Shown in pieces: positions 5,381 to 12,096 of a DNA stretch of 13,100 nucleotides. Below the pieces are notes generated by a model. The model saw only the letters and a list, made by a program, of their open reading frames with translations. It was not told the origin of the DNA and searched no databases. Within the stretch, counting starts at the first letter, position 1. Every line of letters begins with the position of its first letter. Source of the stretch: an uncultured Verrucomicrobiales bacterium (GTDB lineage: Bacteria; Verrucomicrobiota; Verrucomicrobiia; Verrucomicrobiales; Akkermansiaceae). Location: the NCBI GenBank assembly GCA_937916135.1, contig CALFTQ010000170.1:1-13100 (forward strand), read 5' to 3'. A program made the position numbers and the translations under genes.

Positions 5381-7534
5381 ATGGCAGAGTTTCAGGAGAC
5401 AGCAGATGTGCAGCAGACGCTGAGGACCTATTTCGGGTTCGATGAGTTGCGCCCCGGTCAGGATGAGGTGGTGCAGGCTGTTATGGCCGGGCGAGATGCC
5501 ATGGGGATCATGCCGACGGGTGGCGGCAAATCGCTCTGCTACCAGCTGCCGGCGCTTTGCCGACCGGGGCTCACAGTGGTGGTTTCTCCGCTGATCGCGC
5601 TCATGAAGGACCAGGTGGATGCTCTGCAGGCTCGAGGCATTCCGGCGGCGGCTATCAATTCATCTCTGGGGACTGAGGAGTACCGGCAGGTGATGCAGGC
5701 TCTGCGCTGTGGTGAGCTGAAGATTGTGTATGTGGCGCCGGAACGCTTTGCTCAGGAGGGGTTCATGACCCTGCTGCGCGGGTTGCAGATTTCGCTCCTG
5801 GCGGTGGATGAGGCGCACTGCCTGAGCCAGTGGGGACACGATTTCCGACCGGATTACCTGCGGCTGGGGCGTGTGCGCGAGGCCCTGGGCTACCCGCAGA
5901 CCGTGGCGCTCACCGCCACGGCTACGGCGCATGTGCGGGAGGATATCCTCACCACGCTCCAATTGAAGGAGCCTGCGGTGGTTATCAGTGGCTTTGCCCG
6001 CGATAATCTGGATTTTGCCATCACGCACTGTGAGAGCCGCAAGGCGAAGTTCGAGCGCATTCAGCAGGTGGTGAGCCGTTGGAAAACAGGTATCATCTAC
6101 TGCTCCACGCGTAAGAATGTGATGCTGGTGTTCGAGGAGCTGAGTTCCCGCCATGTGAATGTGGTGGCTTACCATGCCGGCATGACGGATGAGGAGCGCG
6201 AGTTCTCCCAGAACGCCTTTGTTTCCGGCCGGGCAGATGTGGTGGTGGCCACAAATGCCTTCGGCATGGGCATTGATAGGTCGGATGTGCGCTTTGTGGT
6301 GCATTTCGAGATTCCGGGCAGCGTGGAGGCTTTTTACCAGGAGGCGGGGCGAGCCGGGCGAGATGGAAATCCTTCTGCTTGCGAGTTGCTGTTTAACCAT
6401 GCGGATTTGAAGACGCAGGAGTTCTTCTTTGAGGGCAGCAATCCGCCTGTCACCCTGATTCGTTCCCTGTATAACTTCCTGCGGTTTGAGAGTGACCCGA
6501 CTACGCATGAACTGCACATCACTGTGGATGCCATGGCCGAGCGAATGGGCAAGGACGTGAACCCCATGGCGGTGGGCACGGCGCTTTCCTGCCTGATTCA
6601 TGCCGGAGCCATTCAGCGTTTTGATGTGCCGGGGCAGCTGACCAAGGGAACGCGACTGCTGAAACCGGAACTGAATTTCGAGTGCCTGGATATTGACCGG
6701 AATTCGCTGGAGGAAAAAGCGCGGCGCGACCACCTGAAGATTGAAGCCATGACCCGCTTTGCCTATTCCATGGGCTGCCGCCAGCAGTGGATTCTGGATT
6801 ATTTCGGGGAGGTGAATTCCGAGCCCTGCGGTCATTGCGATGTGTGCGCAGCCTCCGACAGCAACGAGCGCGAGGAAGTGAGCGGGGACGACCTCTTAAT
6901 AGTGCGCAAAGCTTTGGCTGGCGTAGCCCGCGCATCCAGACGCAGTGCAGATGGGGAGTGGATTGCGATCTACGGTCGAGGCAAGATTATGGATATGCTG
7001 CGCGGTGCCAGGAATGCATCCATGCACCAGTATCTCACCTCCCTCTCCACCTATGGTATTTTGAAAAGCCTGACGGATGCTAAGATGAAGGCTCTTTTCC
7101 GCGCTATGCACGAGGCTGGCTTGCTGCAGAGCACCGGGGGAGATATGCCGCTCATCACGCTGACGCCGCAGGGAGAGGATGTGATGCAGAGTCGCGCGGT
7201 GCCGCGCCTTTCACTGCGCTCCTGGAGCTCGGCAGCCCGCAGGTCTGCTCCTTCTGCCCGGAGAGACAAGACGCAACAGCTGCTGCAGAGCATGGGGCTG
7301 GGGCGCCTGGATAAGGAGCTGTACGAGCATCTGGCCGAGCTGCGCCGTGACCTCGCGGCGGAGTACAACATGCCCGCCTACCGCATCATGCACAACGAGA
7401 CGCTGCGAGCCCTGGCCACCGTGAAGCCCACGACCATGGAAGCCGCTGAACGACTCAAAGGCGTGGGTCCCTGGTTGCGCGCGCATGGCCTGCGCGCCTT
7501 TGTGGAGTTGATTCAGGATTACGAGGAGGGCTGA
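5381..7534 (+). CDS. recQ: ATP-dependent DNA helicase RecQ
   Basis: A 717-residue superfamily 2, 3'-to-5' DNA helicase acting in recombination and repair of stalled forks. In order: motif 0 FGFDELRPGQ (18-27), Walker A MPTGGGKS with Lys50, the DEAH box (143-146) followed by the RecQ aromatic-rich loop LSQWGHDFRPDY, and motif VI YQEAGRAGRDG (319-329). Zinc-binding cysteines are at 466, 483, 486 and 489, then a winged-helix RQC region (about 500-612) and a C-terminal HRDC domain (about 645-715). Compared with the roughly 610-residue E. coli enzyme there is an extra segment of about 90 residues (about 352-445) between motif VI and the zinc domain, possibly a winged helix. Start 5381 is chosen because a promoter ends 8 nt upstream and the family begins near here; 5354 is rejected. 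It ends 4 bp from the convergent copA stop. Confidence 0.96.
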   Translation: MAEFQETADVQQTLRTYFGFDELRPGQDEVVQAVMAGRDAMGIMPTGGGKSLCYQLPALCRPGLTVVVSPLIALMKDQVDALQARGIPAAAINSSLGTEEYRQVMQALRCGELKIVYVAPERFAQEGFMTLLRGLQISLLAVDEAHCLSQWGHDFRPDYLRLGRVREALGYPQTVALTATATAHVREDILTTLQLKEPAVVISGFARDNLDFAITHCESRKAKFERIQQVVSRWKTGIIYCSTRKNVMLVFEELSSRHVNVVAYHAGMTDEEREFSQNAFVSGRADVVVATNAFGMGIDRSDVRFVVHFEIPGSVEAFYQEAGRAGRDGNPSACELLFNHADLKTQEFFFEGSNPPVTLIRSLYNFLRFESDPTTHELHITVDAMAERMGKDVNPMAVGTALSCLIHAGAIQRFDVPGQLTKGTRLLKPELNFECLDIDRNSLEEKARRDHLKIEAMTRFAYSMGCRQQWILDYFGEVNSEPCGHCDVCAASDSNEREEVSGDDLLIVRKALAGVARASRRSADGEWIAIYGRGKIMDMLRGARNASMHQYLTSLSTYGILKSLTDAKMKALFRAMHEAGLLQSTGGDMPLITLTPQGEDVMQSRAVPRLSLRSWSSAARRSAPSARRDKTQQLLQSMGLGRLDKELYEHLAELRRDLAAEYNMPAYRIMHNETLRALATVKPTTMEAAERLKGVGPWLRAHGLRAFVELIQDYEEG

Positions 7535-7538
7535 GGTA

Positions 7539-9890
7539 TCAGCATACCCCCTTGTAGTCGTAACCGGCTTCCCGGACTGTAGCCTCCAGAATGGCCTCGT
7601 CCACCGGGCCTTCTGAGCAGATGGTGACGGTGGCGGCCTTGTGGTCGGCCTTCACTTCGGTGATGCCGGGGAGGGCGCTGAGCGCCTGGGTGACGTGGCG
7701 CTCGCAGTGCGGGCACATCATACCTTGTACGGAGATGGTGGTGGTGTTCATGCTGGTCTGAATGGGAGGAAGTAGTTTCAGGTGGCGGAGCCGGAGCGCA
7801 TTGCAGACCACAAAGAGGCTGCTGAGACTCATGGCTGCTGCGGCTATGGCGGGGCTGAGCAGCCAGCCGGTGAGTGGGTATAAGGCGCCCGCTGCGAGTG
7901 GTATGGCGAGAAGATTGTAGATGAAAGCCCAGAAGAGGTTCTGGCGTATCGTGCGGATGATGGCGTGGCTGAGGTTCAGGGCTCCCACTGCATCCATCAG
8001 CTCACTACGCACCAGGATGAGCCCGGAGCTCTCCATGGCTATATCTGTTCCGGCGCCGATGGCTATGCCCACATCTGCGCGCACCAGGGCCGGGGTATCG
8101 TTTATGCCGTCGCCTACCATGGCAACGCAGTGGCCTTCTGCTTGCAGCTGGCGCACCATGGCTTCTTTGTCCTGCGGAGTTGCTCCTGCGCGGTATTCTT
8201 CTATTCCTGCTTGCTCAGCCACGTGCCTGACGGAGGATATGTTATCGCCGCTCATCATCAGTACACGGAGCCCGCGCTGCTTCATGACTGATACGGCGTC
8301 CGCGCTGTCGGATTTGATGGGGTCGGCCACGCATATCATGCCCACGTACCGTCCCGCGTAAGCAAAGTAGAGCGGTGTGGTTCCCTCTTTCGCTTCTGAA
8401 GGAATCTCGATTCCGTATTCCCGCATGAACTCACCGTTGCCGGATATGGCGGGCTGTTCATCAAGAATTGCTCTGATGCCGCGCCCGGGGACGTATTCGA
8501 GATGCTTGCATTCCTGCGGTGTATAAACACTTGTTGCTTTTCTAATGGATTGAGCCAGAGGATGGTCGTTGTTTTGCTCCAATGTTGCAGCTAATTGCAG
8601 TAATGTGTGCTTAGACACCTGGTTTGCCGGCTGTGTGGAGACAATAATGGGTTGGCCGGCTGTGAGTGTGCCGGTTTTATCGAGTATGATGGCGGTAGCA
8701 TTACGCGCGTTTTCCATGGTAGCGCCATCGCGGAAAAGTATGCCGTTTTCTGCCCCCTTTCCGGCGCCTGCCATGATTGCGACGGGCGTGGCGAGCCCCA
8801 GTGCACAGGGGCAGGAAATGACCAGCACGGAAATGGCGCAACTGATGGCAAAGGGAAGTCCGGCACCGCAGCATAACCAGATGATACCTGTCAGGGCTGA
8901 GAGGCTGATAACGCAGGGAACGAAAATGCGTGAAATGTGGTCGGCCTGGCGTGATATGGGGGCTTTTGAGGCAGCCGCTTCTCCGACCAGTTGAATGATT
9001 CCGCTGAGTGTTGATTCCTGGACAGAATGAATGGCAATGGCTTGCAAGGCCCCGTTGCCATTGATGGTTCCGGCATAAATGGTAGAGCCTGATTTTTTCA
9101 GCACAGGCATGCTTTCTCCTGTCAGGGTGGATTCGTCTATGTTGGAGGTGCCTTCTGAGACCGTGGCGTCTACCGGAACTCGTGCACCTGGGGCAATGCA
9201 GATTATATCACCGGGCCGAACTTCATCGCTTGAGATGGTTAGTTGTTCGCCGTGCCGGAGGATTGTTGCGCTCTGTGGAAGGAGTGATTTCAGTTTATTG
9301 AGTGCATCGCCGGTGTGATTGGTTGCTCTGCTTTCCAACCATTTGCCAAGAGTAATGAGTGTGAGTATCATCCCGGCGGAGTCAGCATAGCTTGTCCCAC
9401 TGTGTATTACCAGCAAATCAATCAGGCTGTACGCAATCCCTGCTGCTGCTCCCAGCGAAATGAGCGTGTCCATGTTGGGTGCTCCGCGCAGCGCGGCCCG
9501 TGTCCCCGAAATAAAGAATTTCCGGTTTAAAATAAGGATGGGAATAAGTAGAATAAGCTGGAATGCAATGAATAACGTCCCTTTATGGAAGTGGTGTAAG
9601 TATACCAGGGGTAAGAGAAAAAGGAACGACCATGCTAAACGGCGGCGAATTGCTGCATCGTCTGTCTTCTTAGGCTGGGCTGTGGTAGATGCTCCATACC
9701 CGGCTTGTTCGACGGCCGCAATGATTTGTTGGGCCTGCAGCAGCTTTTCGTTGTAATTAACACGCATGCTGCGCGTTAATAAATTGACTTGCACGTCGTT
9801 TATTCCGGGTAGGCGGCCTACTGCCTTTTCCACCCTGGCGCTGCATGCGGCGCAGCTCATGCCTGAGACACTGAAAATCTGCTGCTTCAT
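7539..9890 (-). CDS. copA: Cu(I)-translocating P1B-type ATPase with N- and C-terminal HMA domains
   Basis: A 783-residue inner-membrane pump predicted to export Cu(I) using ATP. The N-terminal heavy-metal-associated domain carries GMSCAAC (Cys13, Cys16). The ATPase core has eight expected membrane helices, the actuator TGES (257-260), the transport motif CPC (360-362), the phosphorylation site DKTGT (Asp404), the nucleotide-binding His-Pro (443-444) and GDGIND (593-598). Helices 7 and 8 carry Y658-N659 and M687-x-x-S690-S691, which with CPC define Cu(I) selectivity. Unusually, a second HMA domain (about 714-783, GMMCPHC) is fused at the C-terminus and begins with an in-frame Met. The frame is open to 9926, but MKQQIFSVSGMS at 9890 is the family-like start and a promoter-like sequence ends 7 nt upstream. 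No copper regulator is seen nearby. Hand-sampled lines are richer in GC at the 3' end than in most of the 5' part. Confidence 0.93.
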   Translation of the reverse strand: MKQQIFSVSGMSCAACSARVEKAVGRLPGINDVQVNLLTRSMRVNYNEKLLQAQQIIAAVEQAGYGASTTAQPKKTDDAAIRRRLAWSFLFLLPLVYLHHFHKGTLFIAFQLILLIPILILNRKFFISGTRAALRGAPNMDTLISLGAAAGIAYSLIDLLVIHSGTSYADSAGMILTLITLGKWLESRATNHTGDALNKLKSLLPQSATILRHGEQLTISSDEVRPGDIICIAPGARVPVDATVSEGTSNIDESTLTGESMPVLKKSGSTIYAGTINGNGALQAIAIHSVQESTLSGIIQLVGEAAASKAPISRQADHISRIFVPCVISLSALTGIIWLCCGAGLPFAISCAISVLVISCPCALGLATPVAIMAGAGKGAENGILFRDGATMENARNATAIILDKTGTLTAGQPIIVSTQPANQVSKHTLLQLAATLEQNNDHPLAQSIRKATSVYTPQECKHLEYVPGRGIRAILDEQPAISGNGEFMREYGIEIPSEAKEGTTPLYFAYAGRYVGMICVADPIKSDSADAVSVMKQRGLRVLMMSGDNISSVRHVAEQAGIEEYRAGATPQDKEAMVRQLQAEGHCVAMVGDGINDTPALVRADVGIAIGAGTDIAMESSGLILVRSELMDAVGALNLSHAIIRTIRQNLFWAFIYNLLAIPLAAGALYPLTGWLLSPAIAAAAMSLSSLFVVCNALRLRHLKLLPPIQTSMNTTTISVQGMMCPHCERHVTQALSALPGITEVKADHKAATVTICSEGPVDEAILEATVREAGYDYKGVC

Positions 9891-9897
9891 AGAAGTT

Positions 9898-9926
9898 AGC
9901 TTATCCGAACATCTATGAAAAGACAA
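9898..9926 (-). promoter_or_regulatory. Candidate promoter of copA, predicted leaderless transcript
   Basis: On the minus strand TTGTCT (9926-9921), a 17-bp spacer and TAAGCT (9903-9898) end 7 nt before the ATG at 9890. The -10 is weak (3 of 6 consensus). A perfect -35 TTGACA (9942-9937) overlaps the ankyrin-gene stop but has only weak -10 matches around 9914-9919. copA may use either, or be co-transcribed with the ankyrin gene. No palindromic operator of the CueR or CsoR type was recognised. Confidence 0.35.
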
Positions 9927-9938
9927 GCAGTTAATGTG

Positions 9939-10748
9939 TCAATGGTGTTCTGTGTGCAGGACTGCATCCATCAGCTCAGAGCGTGAGCAGCTTGCAGCGT
10001 GGCGACCTGTGTGGTCCTTGAGGTAAGGGTCGGCTCCGTAGTCCATGAGGAGTCTTGCCATGCTCCGATTGTTGTCAATCACGGCGTGCATAAGCGGTGA
10101 AACTCCGTTTTCGTCGCAGAGGTTGGGATTGGCTTTCAGGTCAAGCAGAACTTTTGCACAGGTTATATTATCACTGAGAACAGCGGCAATGAGGAGGGTT
10201 TTGCCGTCAATAATCTTATTAAAATCAATGCCTTGATTGCTGTTGGTCAGAATGGGGAGCAGTTCGTGGCGGCCATTTTCAGCAGCTGCGACAGCAGCGC
10301 GCAAGATGATTGTCTCAGATTGAGCAGCCTCCGGTTGGGCCAAGAGTTTCCGTATCACCATTTTCTTTCCGAGAATGGCTGCAAGTTCCAGCAGGGTGCG
10401 CCCGTCATCATCGACTAGTACGTAGGGATTCACTTTTCCTTGTTCCCACTTGGCATTGAGGGCATTGTATGCCTCCGCTTCGTCGCGGTAGTCTTTCTCC
10501 TGTCTCAGTACAACCCAGGCGCAACAGAAGAAAATGATATGTACGGTACACCATACAAACGACATAAGAGATTTGCGCTTAGTCAGCAATTGCGCAATGC
10601 AGAGGAGCAGGTTTACGGCAAATCCCGTGGCGCAGAGTGTAAGCAACCAGACTTCCACGGTAGAAGGTGCTTCCATCCCGGCACTGATTTTCCAGGACAG
10701 CAGAACGATGACGATCAGCAGTAGAAGGGGGTTAACGAAATCTTTCAT
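9939..10748 (-). CDS. Membrane-anchored ankyrin-repeat protein
   Basis: A 269-residue protein with three N-terminal membrane helices (about 7-23, 31-55 and 62-81) and a soluble C-terminal part of ankyrin repeats. Recognisable units start near DGRTLLELAA (115-124), DGKTLLIAAV (181-190), ENGVSPLMHAV (213-223) and a shorter final unit at HTGRHAA (246-252); a degenerate unit lies at about 147-177. Ankyrin repeats bind other proteins, so this is probably an adaptor held at the membrane. The basic loop TKRK (56-59) between helices 2 and 3, by the positive-inside rule, would put the repeats in the periplasm; the opposite orientation cannot be excluded. It follows the six-helix membrane protein gene after 46 nt without its own clear promoter or Shine-Dalgarno site, so co-transcription is likely. 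It lies 48 nt upstream of copA; a functional link to copper is not shown. Confidence 0.85.
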   Translation of the reverse strand: MKDFVNPLLLLIVIVLLSWKISAGMEAPSTVEVWLLTLCATGFAVNLLLCIAQLLTKRKSLMSFVWCTVHIIFFCCAWVVLRQEKDYRDEAEAYNALNAKWEQGKVNPYVLVDDDGRTLLELAAILGKKMVIRKLLAQPEAAQSETIILRAAVAAAENGRHELLPILTNSNQGIDFNKIIDGKTLLIAAVLSDNITCAKVLLDLKANPNLCDENGVSPLMHAVIDNNRSMARLLMDYGADPYLKDHTGRHAASCSRSELMDAVLHTEHH

Positions 10749-10794
10749 TATTCAATACACAGGCGCGTTGGGGATAAGCTTTGAAAGTTCAGGA

Positions 10795-11943
10795 CTATTT
10801 TTCCTCTTTCGCTGTGTTTTCCTCCGCTTCCTCCTTTGCTTCCACTGGTGAGCCTTCTGTTTTATCTACAGATGCCGGGGCAGAGTTCTTTTCCGGAGTA
10901 TTTGCACATTCAGTGGATGCGCTCTCTGTTTTAATTTCTGCTTTGGGAGCTTCCGCGGAGACCTCACCTGCTTCTTTCTCTGTTTTTACATCTTGTCCGG
11001 CAGGCGTGGTATCTGCTGTTGTTTCTTTCTCTGTTGCTGCAGGCGCAGACGGTACTGCAAGCTTTAACTTTCTGGCCGGAGCTGGTGCTGCCGGAGTAAC
11101 TTTGAGTATGGGCTGGCTCTTGGCTGCCGGCTCCACCGGTTTCTGCGCAGGTTTCTTGTCTGCTCCGGGTTGTCCGGCTTCTTCTTTTTTCTCTTCTGCC
11201 GCCGGTTTGTTCTCTTCGGCGTCTTTCTTCTCAGCGGCCTGCTGGATTTCTGTGTCCTCTTTCTTGCTCTTTGAGAGCCTGGCTGATTTGGTATGGATGA
11301 ATGTTTCGAAGAATGCCATGAAGAGGGCATAAATCAGGAAGAATGCACCGGGCACCGCTGCAATAATCCAAGGCGTGCTCTGCACCATGTGCAGTGCTTC
11401 CGGCATGCTTGGCGAGTCGCTGTTGGCCCAGAGCTGAACGGCATAAGAGAAGAAAGAAGTGATGCCGTACCAGAGTCCATAGCTCACCACTGCTGTGATG
11501 GCCACTCGGCCGCATGCAGAGGCGCAGAGCCAGCCGGTTATGAAGATGAACAGGGTGATGGCAACCGGCACTTCATAAGTAGACACGGCCTGGCAGAACT
11601 GATTGACTGCATCGTTACCATAAAGTGCTTTGGGGAGTGCGATGAGCGGACCGCCAAATTCATAAAGCCCCATGGCGAGCAGGGCGATAATTGAAGCACA
11701 GAATACCACATTCCACACTGCTTCCAGCACGCGGGTGAATGGAAGCATACCTAACAGCAGGATGATGACGAACAACACGGATACCGTGTTGAACCCGCTC
11801 AGCATTGTGAGCAATTGCTCCGGGGTAATAGAGTCGCAGAAGTTTGCAAGGCCGATGGTGGGAGCACTTTGCAGATAGCATGCAAGGGCAAGCAGCACGA
11901 TGATGCTGAACACCACGCGGGAGAGAGAAGCCAGTACTTTCAT
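10795..11943 (-). CDS. Six-helix membrane protein with a long charged, disordered C-terminal tail
   Basis: A 382-residue protein of unknown family. About six hydrophobic helices are visible (near 10-27, 51-69, 74-96, 124-144, 147-172 and 190-216). A basic segment, HTKSARLSKSKK (217-228), suggests that the tail is cytoplasmic. Residues about 229-382 are almost entirely Ala, Glu, Lys, Pro and Thr, a low-complexity and probably disordered tail, interrupted by a more hydrophobic island with ILKVTP and KLKLAVP (about 279-298). No transporter or enzyme motif was recognised. Expression is predicted from a good promoter 9 nt before the ATG. The ankyrin-repeat gene follows after 46 nt, which suggests that the two form a membrane complex in which either partner could recruit others; this is inference. 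Confidence 0.8.
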   Translation of the reverse strand: MKVLASLSRVVFSIIVLLALACYLQSAPTIGLANFCDSITPEQLLTMLSGFNTVSVLFVIILLLGMLPFTRVLEAVWNVVFCASIIALLAMGLYEFGGPLIALPKALYGNDAVNQFCQAVSTYEVPVAITLFIFITGWLCASACGRVAITAVVSYGLWYGITSFFSYAVQLWANSDSPSMPEALHMVQSTPWIIAAVPGAFFLIYALFMAFFETFIHTKSARLSKSKKEDTEIQQAAEKKDAEENKPAAEEKKEEAGQPGADKKPAQKPVEPAAKSQPILKVTPAAPAPARKLKLAVPSAPAATEKETTADTTPAGQDVKTEKEAGEVSAEAPKAEIKTESASTECANTPEKNSAPASVDKTEGSPVEAKEEAEENTAKEEK

Positions 11944-11952
11944 GTCTTCTTT

Positions 11953-11981
11953 ATTTTAGGCAAACATCCCTGTCGCGTCAA
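11953..11981 (-). promoter_or_regulatory. Sigma70-like promoter of the membrane protein/ankyrin operon
   Basis: On the minus strand TTGACG (11981-11976; 5 of 6), a 17-bp spacer and TAAAAT (11958-11953; 5 of 6) end 9 nt before the ATG at 11943. The predicted leader is only 2-3 nt. AGAAG just before the ATG looks like a weak Shine-Dalgarno site but would lie almost entirely upstream of the transcript. Confidence 0.6.
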
Positions 11982-12043
11982 GGGTAAACAAACCTCGCGG
12001 TGCTATTATTTCCGTTCTAATAAACGCCAGGTGGCAAGAAAGC

Positions 12044-12071
12044 AAAAAAAACGCCGGGCAGGAACCCGGCG
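12044..12071 (-). terminator. Intrinsic terminator of lysA
   Basis: On the minus strand a perfect 7-bp GC stem CGCCGGG/CCCGGCG (12071-12065 with 12058-12052) and a 6-nt loop are followed by eight T residues (12051-12044). It begins 25 nt past the lysA stop codon. It separates lysA from the membrane protein gene downstream, which has its own promoter. Confidence 0.85.
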
Positions 12072-12096
12072 GTGAAGGGGAAAACTGCTGGTGCTT

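Noticed and set aside
5660..6835. 391-residue open frame antisense to recQ
   Set aside because: Lies wholly inside the helicase gene and shows no family motif; a shadow frame.
9891..9926. Longer N-terminus for CopA (start at 9926)
   Set aside because: The extra 12 residues are not family-like, and the HMA domain begins directly after the Met at 9890.
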